Positions 44,057 to 53,094 of a stretch of 64,000 nucleotides of DNA are shown in pieces (position 1 is the stretch's first letter; each line of letters opens with the position of its first letter). The stretch covers positions 728,293 through 792,292 of the forward strand of contig NZ_WBPF01000005.1 in the NCBI RefSeq assembly GCF_008923725.1. The letters are read 5' to 3'. The notes beneath the pieces were generated by a model, which was not told the DNA's origin, did not search any database, and was given only the letters and a program-made list of their open reading frames with translations. A program made the translations under genes and the position numbers. The DNA comes from Bacillus sp. CH140a_4T (GTDB lineage Bacteria > Bacillota > Bacilli > Bacillales > Bacillaceae_G).

Positions 44057-44335
44057 GAATAAAAATCAATATTATGTCCATAATGTTAATAGGCTGTATG
44101 CCAAAATCCATTTAGTTTTCTCTGTATCTCCTTATATTGAGCAGTTAGTTTTTGCTAGCTGCTCTTTTATTTATGAAAAAAGATAATTTTTTTATAATGA
44201 TTCTTCTTTATTTCTCAATATAAGGAGCCTTGGATTTTCATTAATACTCCTGTAGTATATGAACAAAGAGTAAGGTAAGAGTTACTCTTTGCCATTTTAG
44301 GAAAGGTTCTGTTGGAAACAGCGGAACCTTTTTTC
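44057..44335 (+). repeat. Duplicated unit, copy 2
   Basis: Counterpart of 43503-43771. This copy also carries CTCCTTATATTGAG (44128-44141 region) and its inverse CTCAATATAAGGAG (44214-44227 region). Confidence 0.85.
44264..44335 (+). ncRNA. Candidate small RNA, copy 2
   Basis: TTGGAT (44230-44235), 17 bases, TAGTAT (44253-44258). The first hairpin is identical to copy 1. The terminator arm has changed to CAGCGGAACC but still pairs with GGTTCTGTTG through G-U pairs. Confidence 0.65.
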
Positions 44336-44410
44336 GTGATTTAAAGGTACTAAGACAAAAATGAAATATTTACCATGAAGGTAGTTGTTAAATATTTTAC
44401 GCTTATACAG

Positions 44411-44478
44411 TATAATGGGATAGTTATTGTGTATTGGCATTAAGAGGAGCATCCTGATTAAGCGCTTCTCTTTTTTTA
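44411..44478 (+). ncRNA. Possible third small transcript
   Basis: A perfect TATAAT at 44411-44416 is followed about 26 bases later by the hairpin AAGAGGAGC / GCTTCTCTT and TTTTTTT. The minus-35 element is weak (TTGTTA at 20-base spacing), so this is tentative. Confidence 0.35.
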
Positions 44479-44572
44479 TAAAATAGCTCCAAATTACTTG
44501 GACACATTTACCAGTTTATTCAACACAAATATCATGTTAAAATCCCTTGTGAATACGACATAACTCAACTTG

Positions 44573-44612
44573 ATGAAGCTCTGTAATATTTTCTGTAGGG
44601 CTTCTTTTTTTA
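44573..44612 (+). terminator. Hairpin with T-run, no obvious gene
   Basis: GAAGCTCT / AGGGCTTC with a 14-base loop, then TTTTTTT. Confidence 0.5.
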
Positions 44613-44786
44613 CAAGCAGTTATTTCATTAAGCTGACTACCTTGTTGTGCAAAATAACGATTTTGTTCACTTTTTTGATACATTTATAAAACATTCATAT
44701 GTTATCTTCAGTAAGTTCTATTTCCTTTATAATATTGTGTGAAGTATACCAACGAACGAAGCCTAAAAAACTCTAATGAAGTGGTG

Positions 44787-44834
44787 AAAAAAACCTAATT
44801 TCTCTACAAAACATTGAGAAATTAGGCTTTTTAA
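44787..44834 (-). terminator. Terminator of the VanY-type gene
   Basis: AAACCTAATTTCTC / GAGAAATTAGGCTTT stem with an 11-base loop; T/A runs on both sides. Confidence 0.88.
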
Positions 44835-44889
44835 TAGAAAAAGTAGCATTCACAAACAATGAATACAGTTTAACTCTTCAATTCTATTT

Positions 44890-45636
44890 TCACAGATTCA
44901 TATATTCTTCTAAAGTCAGTTTTTCCTTATATATATTTTCAGCAATATCTCCTACATAGCGAATATGCCAAGGTTCATATGCATAACCCGTAATACTTTC
45001 CTTCCCCTTAGGATAACGAATGATAAACCCTGCACGATGCGCGTTTTCTTTCAGCCATTTTCCTTCCTTCGTATTCGCAAAGGATAGCTCTAGTTCATTG
45101 TTCGCACTTTTAGAAGAAACATCCATCGTTAACCCTGTTTGATGTTCGCTATGCCCTGGCTTTGCAGAGAAGCGATCCGTATGCTCTTGCCCTTTCTTTT
45201 TAACATTGTTGGCATACAGACCTTTTTGATACTCATAGGAACGAAATCCTGAAACAGCATTCAACTGGATCCCATCTTGCTTAGCTAAAAGGAATAGTTT
45301 TTCTAATGCTTCCGCTGCTTCTTTACGAAGATGACTCTTTTCTACCGTTCCACTAAATGAGAACGGTACATTTGGTACAACTAAATCCTCTGGCATATAG
45401 TCTTCGGGTAAACCATATTCCTTATTTACTACAGCCTGTACACTAGCAAAAGAACTTGCTATCTTATTTGAAGTCCTATTTTGCTTACTATTTTTTTCTT
45501 TATTTATGGAGTTTTCACTAGTTTCATAGTTTGTCTTATATGGTTCTTTACCAATAGATATATTGGTGTAAATGATAAAGATACCTAACATTACTACTAT
45601 ACAAGTTAAGGTTCCTACTAATTTAAGTCTCATCAT
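44890..45636 (-). CDS. D-alanyl-D-alanine carboxypeptidase, VanY/M15B family
   Basis: A 248-residue membrane-anchored peptidase. An N-terminal signal anchor (about 5-25, VGTLTCIVVMLGIFIIY) precedes a linker and the M15B catalytic domain (about 75-245). Zinc ligands are in GHSEHQTGLTMDVSS (His and Asp of SxHxxGxAxD) and in EPWHIRYVG (catalytic Glu and His). It trims the terminal D-Ala from peptidoglycan stem peptides. ATG start after AGGAAGG. No vancomycin-resistance genes are nearby, so it is a housekeeping-type VanY/LdcB relative. Confidence 0.9.
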   Translation of the reverse strand: MMRLKLVGTLTCIVVMLGIFIIYTNISIGKEPYKTNYETSENSINKEKNSKQNRTSNKIASSFASVQAVVNKEYGLPEDYMPEDLVVPNVPFSFSGTVEKSHLRKEAAEALEKLFLLAKQDGIQLNAVSGFRSYEYQKGLYANNVKKKGQEHTDRFSAKPGHSEHQTGLTMDVSSKSANNELELSFANTKEGKWLKENAHRAGFIIRYPKGKESITGYAYEPWHIRYVGDIAENIYKEKLTLEEYMNL

Positions 45637-45877
45637 TCATTTCCTTCCTGCAACTCCTACTGTTACTCATTCATCATACTTCAACCATATCAAATCTATA
45701 TTAATTCCCTGTGAACTTTTCTTCATAACGTATTCCTTAATAGATTGATAGTATATCTTCCCTTTCTTTTGACACCCTTAAAATATCAGCTCTATTCATA
45801 CATGTAGAAAAATAATCTAAAAATTTGTATAATAGGATGAGAAGTGTAGCATTCTATTATAGAAAGGTCTTGGTATA

Positions 45878-46132
45878 ATGCTAGGTATTGATGTCAAAAA
45901 AACAAAAGAAGAGTTAATTATTTCATGGCAATTTGCGGAGGTCACGATTCCATTACGTGATGTAATCGAGGTTACCGAAGATGCTACCTATGCGGGTGTT
46001 GAAGAACCAAGTGCAATCCGTATCGGAACAGCATATGGGACAACTGATCGTATATTAATTAGAACTGTAAAACAAAATTATGTATTATTTACTACGAATA
46101 AAGTGTCGATTTTAAACGCAATTCACGCGTAA
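45878..46132 (+). CDS. SunI/YnzG family protein
   Basis: An 84-residue protein, [22 protein letters not shown]..., with a PH-like beta fold (repeated strands [11 protein letters not shown] and [14 protein letters not shown]). It closely resembles SunI of B. subtilis, the immunity protein against the bacteriocin sublancin 168, and its chromosomal relative YnzG. No sunA-like precursor, sunT transporter or glycosyltransferase is visible nearby, so it is an orphan immunity-type protein or has another role. The classical SunI has a membrane segment that I do not see clearly here. ATG start after AGAAAGG. Confidence 0.8.
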   Translation: MLGIDVKKTKEELIISWQFAEVTIPLRDVIEVTEDATYAGVEEPSAIRIGTAYGTTDRILIRTVKQNYVLFTTNKVSILNAIHA

Positions 46133-46177
46133 CAATGAGTAGATAAACGCGCTTAAACAAAGTTCAAGTGAAATATG

Positions 46178-46217
46178 AAGGTGCAAAGTCATAGAATTGA
46201 CTTCGCACCTTTTTTAA
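46178..46217 (+). terminator. Terminator of the SunI-like gene
   Basis: AAGGTGC-AA-AGTCA / TGACT-TC-GCACCTT stem, then TTTTTT. Confidence 0.85.
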
Positions 46218-46379
46218 AACAATCTATATGAATGAAAATTCCCTTTAACATTTCAGTAAGGCCAAAGCCACTTCTGTCACACCATACTACTTTGTGTCCC
46301 ATTTATCTAAATTGAAGAGATAACGCTCTCTTTTTTTGATAAAATTATCTCTATAATGATAGCAGGAAAGGATTTGTTG

Positions 46380-46560
46380 CTTTATCACGGCAGAAAAAAC
46401 ACAGTTTGTAAAAAAAGAGCATTATATCCCCCAGTTCTCTATGAGACCTTTTGAAATAGCTAAGGGATTTTGTCTCACAGTGAATTTAGAAGCTGACACT
46501 TTGGAAGCTAAGGAAAAGAAAACAGGGAATTATTACAACAACTCAAAAATAATCAAATAG
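46380..46560 (+). pseudogene. Possible decayed DUF4238-type gene
   Basis: A frame without a start codon reads ITAEKTQFVKKEHYIPQF followed by SMRPFEIAKGF and ends at TAG (46558-46560). The HYIPQF signature resembles the start of DUF4238 proteins. No ribosome binding site is present, and the rest of a normal-length gene is missing. Confidence 0.35.
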
Positions 46561-46602
46561 ATTAAAATACTGTAAATAGGACTAAATTATTAACATAAAA
46601 AT

Positions 46603-46640
46603 AAGCACATCTTGTAAAAAAACAGATGTGCTTATTTTTT
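46603..46640 (-). terminator. Terminator of the adhesin gene
   Basis: AAGCACATCT / AGATGTGCTT with an 11-base loop and ATTTTTT. Confidence 0.87.
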
Positions 46641-46645
46641 AATTT

Positions 46646-49600
46646 TTATGCATTTTTACGTTTTAGGAAAATCACTCCACCAACAATTAACAATAATGCA
46701 CCTGCAGCCATAGAGATCCAACTTGTAAGGTCTGCACCTGTTTGCGGTAACCATCCTATTTTAGATTGAACTTCTTTCTTAGGTTGTGGTTGCTCTTTAG
46801 GTTGCTCTGATGTTGAAGTATTTTTATCTTGATTCGGCTGTTCTGATTTTGGTTGCTCCGGTTTTACTTCTTTAAATTTCACTGTCTGACCCTTATCTTC
46901 GATGTCAACGTGAATAGCTACCAAGACATTATCTTGATACAATTCTTCAAACACTACCACTTCTTTACCTTGTAATGCAGAAGCATTGAATGTGAAATCG
47001 AGTGTGATAGAACTATTCTTCTCTTTAGCAGTAAACTTAGATTCTACTGTTACTTCTTTACCATTTACTAATAATGGTTTTTTTGTTGCTTTATCCATTA
47101 GTTTACCTTTTACTACGTACTCTTTACCCACGATTAAGTCTTTGTATTCAACTTTATCTTGGATAGTTACTGTTTTAGAAGCGTCTAACTCTTTAGAACC
47201 ATCAGCTTTATTTGTAGCTGTCGTTTTAATTGAAGGCTCTACAAATCGAACTGTTTGACCTACATCGTTAATGTCAGCGTGAGTTGCAATTACTTGCCCT
47301 TCATGTAATAAGTCTTCGAACACAACTACTTCTCTTCCTTGCTGTTCAGCACCAACGAAAGTAAAGTCTAATGTTACAAAACCATTCTTTTCTTTTGCAA
47401 TAAATTTAGTCTCAGCTGTTACTTCTTTACCAGCAATTAATAATGGTTCGTTAATAGCTTTGTTCATTAATTTTCCTTTTACAGTGTACTCTTTACCAAC
47501 AACTAAGTTAGTGTACTCCACTTTATCCTGGATTGTGATAGAATCCTTTGAATGTATCTCTTTTCCACTATCAGCTTTGTTTGTAGCAGTTGTTTTTACT
47601 GATGGCTTAACGAACTTAACTGTTTGACCTTTATCATTGATATCAGCATGTGTAGTAACAACTTTTCCGTCTTTCAGTAACTCTTCGAATACTACTATTT
47701 CTTTTTCTTCTAAACCAGTTGCATCAAATGTGAAGTCTAATGTAATAGAACCATTTACTTCTTTTGGTGTAAACTTAGTTTCAGCTGTTACTTCTTTACC
47801 ATTTACAACTAATGGGTTATTAGTTTCTTTATCCATTAATTTACCTTTTAAAGTGTACTCTTTACCTACTTGTAGGTCTTTGTATTCCACTTTATCTTGG
47901 ATTGTTACAGACTTAGAAGTGTGCATTTCTTTTGTACCATCGGTTTTATCAGTAGCTGTTGTTTTTACTGATGGAATCTTTTCATCTTTGACAATATGTT
48001 TAATGATGTGACCATTCTCTTTGATCTCAAAAGAGAATATTTCTTCATTCAATACATAACCTTTTGGTGCAACAGTTTCTTTATATGTGTATTTTCCAAA
48101 TGGTAACTTTTCAAACTTCGCAATACCTTTATCGTCTGTTTTCCCTTTAACTACTTCTTTTCCTGCTTCATTATAAATAGTAAACTCTGCATTCGGAAGC
48201 TTATTGTTTCCATCAGCTACATCAACTTTTGTAATTTCTAGATCACCTTTGATAAGATGATTAACTGCTAATAGCTCAATAATTTTTCCATGTTCCTTTA
48301 TTTCGAACACAATTGGTTCTGTAATAAGAACGTAACCATTTGGAGAAGCCTTTTCTACAAATGAATATTTACCATACGCTAAATCTTTGACGTTAACTTC
48401 ACCATTTTTATCTGTCTTATATTCCCCAATTACTTTCCCGCTTGCATCTTTTAGCTCGAATACTGCACCTTCTAATTTTTTACTGATATCTTCATTATCT
48501 ACTTTTAGTAATTTCACACTACCTTTCACTTCTGTATTTTCCACTGTAAAAGTAAGTGTTTTATTGTGCTCTTTAATTTCAAAAGGATACTTTGTTTTAT
48601 TTCCAATATATCCATTAGGTGTTTTCGTCTCTAAGAAATAATATTTACCATACGTAAGACCATCAACATTTGCAATTCCATTTTCTTTTGTTACTACTTT
48701 TTTCACTTCTTTTCCATCTTCAGTAAAGACCGTGAATTCAACATTAGGCAACATCTTACCTGAATCACTAAGTTTTTTTATTTCGATGTTACCTTTTACT
48801 TTGTTGTTTACTACTTGAACAGCTCCTATTTCCCCTGTCTTAACTTCAATAGTTTGTGGTTTATCACCTGAAACATAACCTGTTGGTGCTTTAATTTCTT
48901 TTACTGTGTAGGTACCAATTGGTAGGTTATTTAATTCTGCAGTACCATCAGCACCCGTCGTTATTTTTCCAACTGATTCATTATTTGCATTAAAGACTTC
49001 AAATACTGCACCAGCTAATATTTCTCCATTTTCCCCAACCTTTTTAATTTTTAAAGAACCAGCAGCTTCCCAATTTACTGCAAGGTCACTACTAAGCTTT
49101 TCCTCATTTCTTTCTAGTAGCACTGTAGCATTCTGAACAGTATCAGTACCGCGATAAGCAATTGCTTGAACTTTAGTTAAATTTGCAGCAACACTTAGAT
49201 TAAATTCACCTGTTTTTATATCTTTAGGAATTTGGATACGGAATTTTTCCCCAAGTGAAAGCTGATCTTTCACTTCTCCATTTTCACTAACAATTTTAAC
49301 TCCATTAGGTGCATTTTTCGCTACTACTTTATAAGAACCACTCTTAGCATTTGTTTGTACTGTGTATAGGTTTGTTTCAAAAAACTCACCCTTTAATTCT
49401 GCCTTTTGCTTTTCAGCAGGAATTACATTCATAAAAATATCTTGAGTATCTTCACTTGTATTTGCAGCATTAATAATTGTCTTAGCCGCTTTTTCAACAT
49501 TTTTATTTTCATGCTTTAATTCATTTACATCAAGTTGACCTAATGCATTCCAAACCGCAAGCTGAGTTGCATAATGTGCTTCATTCTTATTAGCTACTCC

Positions 49601-49915
49601 CAGTTGTTCTATACTTTTTTGTGGGAAACCATTTAATAGAACCCTATATACTACATTATCTGTTTTTCCCATTTCAGGAAGATCTTCACCATTTGGTGAT
49701 TTTAAGCCAAGAGTTAAACAATAAGCAATTTGACCGCTTGAATTTTTAATAATTTCAGTTCGGATATCCTTTCCTAAACTGTTGCTATAACTCCAGTTCA
49801 TTGAATACTTTTCATGCGTCATAACCTCCGCATTTGCCCTCGGTAGAAACACATTAAAGAATAATGCTAGTACTGATAATAATGCAAAAACTCTTTTAAC
49901 AACTCTTCTCCCCAA
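46646..49915 (-). CDS. LPQTG-anchored thioester adhesin with SpaA and VaFE repeats
   Basis: A 1,089-residue surface protein. Signal peptide ends near ANA-E (residue 29). A thioester (TQXA) domain has Cys66 in IAYCLTLG and Gln118 in YATQLAVW, the pair that forms a reactive thioester able to bind host surfaces covalently. About four SpaA/Cna-B domains (about 285-655; e.g. GSLKIKKVGENG, KGNIEIKKLSDSGK, GDLEITKVDV) carry isopeptide-bond lysines. Three VaFE-type ester-bond repeats (about 655-1015; each begins with a KTTAT-type motif and ends GQTV(K/R)F) stiffen the stalk. LPQTG at 1056-1060, a membrane helix and KRKNA end the protein. TTG start after AGGGAGG. No sortase gene is adjacent, so the housekeeping sortase is the likely anchor enzyme. 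Confidence 0.93.
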   Translation of the reverse strand: MGRRVVKRVFALLSVLALFFNVFLPRANAEVMTHEKYSMNWSYSNSLGKDIRTEIIKNSSGQIAYCLTLGLKSPNGEDLPEMGKTDNVVYRVLLNGFPQKSIEQLGVANKNEAHYATQLAVWNALGQLDVNELKHENKNVEKAAKTIINAANTSEDTQDIFMNVIPAEKQKAELKGEFFETNLYTVQTNAKSGSYKVVAKNAPNGVKIVSENGEVKDQLSLGEKFRIQIPKDIKTGEFNLSVAANLTKVQAIAYRGTDTVQNATVLLERNEEKLSSDLAVNWEAAGSLKIKKVGENGEILAGAVFEVFNANNESVGKITTGADGTAELNNLPIGTYTVKEIKAPTGYVSGDKPQTIEVKTGEIGAVQVVNNKVKGNIEIKKLSDSGKMLPNVEFTVFTEDGKEVKKVVTKENGIANVDGLTYGKYYFLETKTPNGYIGNKTKYPFEIKEHNKTLTFTVENTEVKGSVKLLKVDNEDISKKLEGAVFELKDASGKVIGEYKTDKNGEVNVKDLAYGKYSFVEKASPNGYVLITEPIVFEIKEHGKIIELLAVNHLIKGDLEITKVDVADGNNKLPNAEFTIYNEAGKEVVKGKTDDKGIAKFEKLPFGKYTYKETVAPKGYVLNEEIFSFEIKENGHIIKHIVKDEKIPSVKTTATDKTDGTKEMHTSKSVTIQDKVEYKDLQVGKEYTLKGKLMDKETNNPLVVNGKEVTAETKFTPKEVNGSITLDFTFDATGLEEKEIVVFEELLKDGKVVTTHADINDKGQTVKFVKPSVKTTATNKADSGKEIHSKDSITIQDKVEYTNLVVGKEYTVKGKLMNKAINEPLLIAGKEVTAETKFIAKEKNGFVTLDFTFVGAEQQGREVVVFEDLLHEGQVIATHADINDVGQTVRFVEPSIKTTATNKADGSKELDASKTVTIQDKVEYKDLIVGKEYVVKGKLMDKATKKPLLVNGKEVTVESKFTAKEKNSSITLDFTFNASALQGKEVVVFEELYQDNVLVAIHVDIEDKGQTVKFKEVKPEQPKSEQPNQDKNTSTSEQPKEQPQPKKEVQSKIGWLPQTGADLTSWISMAAGALLLIVGGVIFLKRKNA

Positions 49916-50935
49916 TTTTAAAACCTCCCTAGATAAAATGAATCTGATGTATTATTCAAATATTTAAAATAATCACAACGAAGATATTTCATATTATAAG
50001 ACATAAAGTTACAAATATTATATTATTTTTACAAATTATTTATTTTCTCAACATCCACCATAAATCATAATATTTAAATATTATATTTTTAAAAAAGTAA
50101 CGATATTAGGATACCTTAACAAAATAAGAAACTTGGTAAAATACTAGAATAACGGTAGTTGGAGTACGGAAACGATTCTTGGCATGAAGGACCACTACAA
50201 AGATATTTTAATATGTAAACAGATATTTTCAGATTGAATCTATGTATTAATAATGAAATTTTATTCCATTTACACCTGCAATGTTTATATAAAAGATTGT
50301 AAATTATGTTTTTATAGGATTTTTTCTATTAGTTTACTGGAAATTTGCATTATTATGTGACAATAAATATCATTGTATTTAATATAAAATGATATAAAAA
50401 AAGGGTATGCAAATAATTATCAGAACTTTCGATTAGTTAATTATACTAAAATTAGTATTAAGAATATTAGCAAAAAAAGTAACAACGTTATTACAAAGTT
50501 CGAATATTGGTCTAAGTACCCTAGCATCTCAATGGTAACCTCTTGAATACTTTTACGTTTTTAAATAAATTAAAATAACAAAAAAATAATAATTTTTAAT
50601 TTTTTCTTTGTAATTTAATAAGTTGCATGTTAATATGGCGAAGGTTATAAAATGGATTTCGCCATACACAATGTTTTTTCGGAATATTCACTCCAGAGAA
50701 ACGTAACTATTTCAGTAATTTGCTTCATCTTTTACCTATACAAACTTTCAATTTTTTTGTTCATAAGTAAAAGTAACTTTTTATTCTATCTTCCTCATCG
50801 ATTTTAATATAAATGGTAAAAAAGCACTTTTTCAAGTGCCTTTTCTTTTTTAAAGATAGATAATCTAATAAAATCAAACACCTAGATTAAACACAGACAT
50901 AATCCTACTTACAAACTCTCAGAGAGGTATAAACT
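49916..50935. other. 1-kb AT-rich intergenic region
   Basis: Divergent promoters of the adhesin and kinase genes must lie here. I see a hairpin GGCGAA / TTCGCC (50637-50664), and a terminator-like hairpin AAAGCACTT / AAGTGCCTT with a T-run at 50818-50853 on the plus strand. Their position suggests a short plus-strand transcript, but no ORF is convincing. GGAAACGATTCTTGG near 50167 only loosely resembles a catabolite-responsive element. Confidence 0.5.
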
Positions 50936-52192
50936 ATGGGAATTCCTACACTATTATTAAATACATTTATTATTATTATTTGTATCCTTAGTTACCAAGT
51001 ATTTTGGCTAGAACATAAAGAAAAAATGGCATGTAATAATATATTAATTTCTGTACTTTCCTCCATTGCAATTATTTTTTGTATGACTTTTCCTTTTCAT
51101 TTACACGCTGGGTTCATTTATGATTTACGTTTTATTCCCATTATATTAGTTTTTCTATATGGAAATACAAAGAGCATTATTTGTATTGGAGTTTTATATC
51201 TTTCTTATAGATTTTACTTAGGTGGAAGCGGAGTCTTCCCATCATTTATTATCTTTACTATTATTTCTGTTATTACAATCATGTTTCGTTACTTGTCACC
51301 TACTTATTTCAAGGAAAAGAAGATATTATTAAGTATTTTACTTATTTTGATATGTACAACTTCCCTTTCTATCTGTGGTATTGTAACGCAAATAGATACA
51401 GGTGGTAAAATTGACTCTACTCTCATTGAATTTTTATTCAATTATATAATCATAAATATTTTCACAGTATTATTATCAGTTTATTTAATAGAAGGAATGA
51501 TCAAGAAATATAAAATAAAAGAAAGAATGCAAAGAGCAGAAAAATTTTATATAGCTAGCGAACTAGCTGCATCGATCGCGCATGAAATTCATAATCCACT
51601 GACCACGGTACGTGGATTCACTCAATTACTAAATGAAGATGAGAGTGCTAAGATGTCTCAAGATAAGTACTTAGAAATTATGTTACTTGAAATGCAGCAA
51701 ATACAATCTACTATTAATAACTATTTATCTTTAACCAAACCACAAAATATTATAAAAGAGGAACTAGATATTAATTACATATTAAATCAAGTGAAAGATA
51801 ATATTTCACCACTCGCTCTTTCATATAATGTTGAAATAAAACAGCATATTACAACAGATTCCCTTTACATAAATGCTAATCCTGAAAAATTAAAAATATG
51901 TCTAACCAACATCATACAAAATGGAATTGAGGCTATGAAAAATGGTGGCGTATTACAAATAAATATACAAAAAATAAAAGATAATATTGTAATTGATATC
52001 ATTGATACAGGAATAGGAATGTCTTCCCAACAAATAAAACGTATTGCCTTGCCATTTTATTCAACAACAGAAAAAGGTACTGGGCTTGGTACTATGATTG
52101 CGTACAGTATTATTAAAGAATTAAACGGAGATATAGAGATAGAAAGTGAACTAGGAAAAGGAACACACTTTTCTATCACTATCCCCTGCTAA
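50936..52192 (+). CDS. Membrane sensor histidine kinase (sporulation kinase-like)
   Basis: A 418-residue orphan kinase. Residues 1-190 form five or six helices of the 5TM-5TMR type, with little extracellular sequence (e.g. FPFHLHAGFIYDLRF). Then HisKA with the phospho-acceptor in SIAHEIHNPLTTVRGF, and HATPase with N-box NIIQNGIEAM, G1 DTGIGMS and G2 GTGLGTMI. It autophosphorylates on His and should pass the phosphate to a response regulator; none is adjacent. The N-terminal domain and lack of a partner resemble KinB-type kinases feeding the sporulation phosphorelay, which is plausible but not proven. ATG start after GAGAGG. Confidence 0.88.
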   Translation: MGIPTLLLNTFIIIICILSYQVFWLEHKEKMACNNILISVLSSIAIIFCMTFPFHLHAGFIYDLRFIPIILVFLYGNTKSIICIGVLYLSYRFYLGGSGVFPSFIIFTIISVITIMFRYLSPTYFKEKKILLSILLILICTTSLSICGIVTQIDTGGKIDSTLIEFLFNYIIINIFTVLLSVYLIEGMIKKYKIKERMQRAEKFYIASELAASIAHEIHNPLTTVRGFTQLLNEDESAKMSQDKYLEIMLLEMQQIQSTINNYLSLTKPQNIIKEELDINYILNQVKDNISPLALSYNVEIKQHITTDSLYINANPEKLKICLTNIIQNGIEAMKNGGVLQINIQKIKDNIVIDIIDTGIGMSSQQIKRIALPFYSTTEKGTGLGTMIAYSIIKELNGDIEIESELGKGTHFSITIPC

Positions 52193-52238
52193 TATAATAG
52201 AAGATTTATTTAAATGATATTATTTTGTAGCTAATATA

Positions 52239-52284
52239 ACCATATAAAAAGAAGACGTAACTATTCGTCCTCTTTTTATATGGT
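52239..52284 (+). terminator. Terminator of the kinase gene
   Basis: CCATATAAAAAGAAGACG / CGTCCTCTTTTTATATGG with one mismatch; the right arm abuts the terminal inverted repeat of the IS relic. Confidence 0.85.
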
Positions 52285-52600
52285 TCTGGTGCAAAAATGT
52301 TAGTTAGAAACATAGAGTAGCAATTTCCTTTTCATTTCTATCTTATGAAGCTAGGCCAAACAATTTATGAATAAATTCTTTCTCGCTTTGGACAGATTTG
52401 TCCGGTAAAACAAGTGGTTCTGGTGCAAAAATAAAATACAGTAGAATAAAGCACATATATTCCTAACGGAATCGTATGAGAAATGGATAAACCCCGTTCT
52501 TCTAGCATTTCCATCAAATCACGAAAACTAAGGTTGTACCGTTAACAAGATGATGTCTGGTTGATAATGCTTCCATTTGAACAAATTTTCCTTTTCCATA
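52282..52600 (-). mobile_element. IS6-family (IS240-like) relic
   Basis: GGTTCTGGTGCAAAA, the terminal inverted repeat type of IS6/IS240 elements, occurs at 52282 and again at 52416. On the minus strand from an ATG at 52599, ENLFKWKHYQPDIILLTV matches the transposase N-terminus, and LSFRDLMEMLEERGLSISHTI follows in a second frame after a small deletion. The rest of the transposase is lost or scrambled. The second repeat inside the relic suggests an internal deletion or a nested insertion. Not active. Confidence 0.82.
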
Positions 52601-52722
52601 CCGATCACACATCTTTTGTAGAGTAATAGTATCAGCATATCCCAGTTCAAGAGGTTACTTACAAAATATTTAGAATTTTTTTGCGAGAATCCTCCGAAAT
52701 GTAATACGGACTTTAAATACTT

Positions 52723-53007
52723 TCATTTATAATTCTCTATTTGTCTATACTTTTCATATCGCTGTTGTATAAGCTCTTCCGAGGATAATAGTATCAATTT
52801 TTTTAGAGATAGTACCCCCAGAACAAGATTTTGTTCTAATTTGTAACAAAAAAGCTCTTTTTTGTTTTGGAATATTTCTGAATTCTTAGGTTGATAGGCA
52901 TGCGTCACTACCCCATATAGTAACAATAAAGGCTCAAAAACGGCTTTTGTCGATTGAAAAGCGCAATAGAATGGTTTGATTTTATGAAAAAAAGTAAGAA
53001 TCACCAA
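52723..53007 (-). pseudogene. Fragment resembling a carboxyltransferase alpha-subunit C-terminus
   Basis: The frame ends LILLSSEELIQQRYEKYRQI, similar to the C-terminal LxxLs-xEEL-xxRYxKFR pattern of acetyl-CoA carboxylase subunit AccA. The upstream part has no similarity I recognise and no ribosome binding site. Probably a fragment left by rearrangement; the resemblance is short and could be chance. Confidence 0.3.
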
Positions 53008-53036
53008 TATAATTGGCGGTTCTTACTTTTTTTCAC
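52984..53036. terminator. Terminator upstream of the FAD oxidoreductase gene
   Basis: AAAAAAAGTAAGAATC and GGTTCTTACTTTTTTT pair with a short loop; usable on both strands. Confidence 0.8.
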
Positions 53037-53094
53037 ATACATACTATTAACATGATAGCATTAAAAATTCTTGCAAGGAAAGTGAGGTTTCTAT

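Larger units (their letters stand above)
44035..44889. other. Intergenic region with second duplicated unit and further hairpins
   Basis: About 850 bases. It holds copy 2 of the duplicated unit, a TATAAT box followed by a hairpin with a T-run (44411-44477), a further hairpin with a T-run (44575-44611), and the VanY terminator. No convincing ORF. Confidence 0.6.
46133..46645. other. Intergenic region between the SunI-like and adhesin genes
   Basis: Contains the terminator at 46178-46216, a weak hairpin with a T-run (46312-46339) and a coding relic (46380-46560). The remainder is AT-rich. Confidence 0.5.
52601..53094. other. Degenerate region right of the IS relic
   Basis: No intact gene. Contains the minus-strand open frame at 52723-53007 and a strong terminator at 52986-53035. 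A frame LELGYADTITLQKMCDRYG (about 52600-52655, minus) is also open but has no start or end. Confidence 0.45.

Noticed and set aside
44890-46132. Vancomycin resistance or bacteriocin cluster around the VanY and SunI-like genes
   Set aside because: No vanHAX-type genes, bacteriocin precursor, transporter or glycosyltransferase nearby; both proteins are more simply stand-alone.
50150-50200. Catabolite-responsive element near the adhesin gene
   Set aside because: GGAAACGATTCTTGG matches the consensus only partly and lies about 240 bases from the nearest start.
52600-52660. Open minus-strand frame LELGYADTITLQKM
   Set aside because: Short, no start or stop context; overlaps the better-supported IS6 transposase frame.
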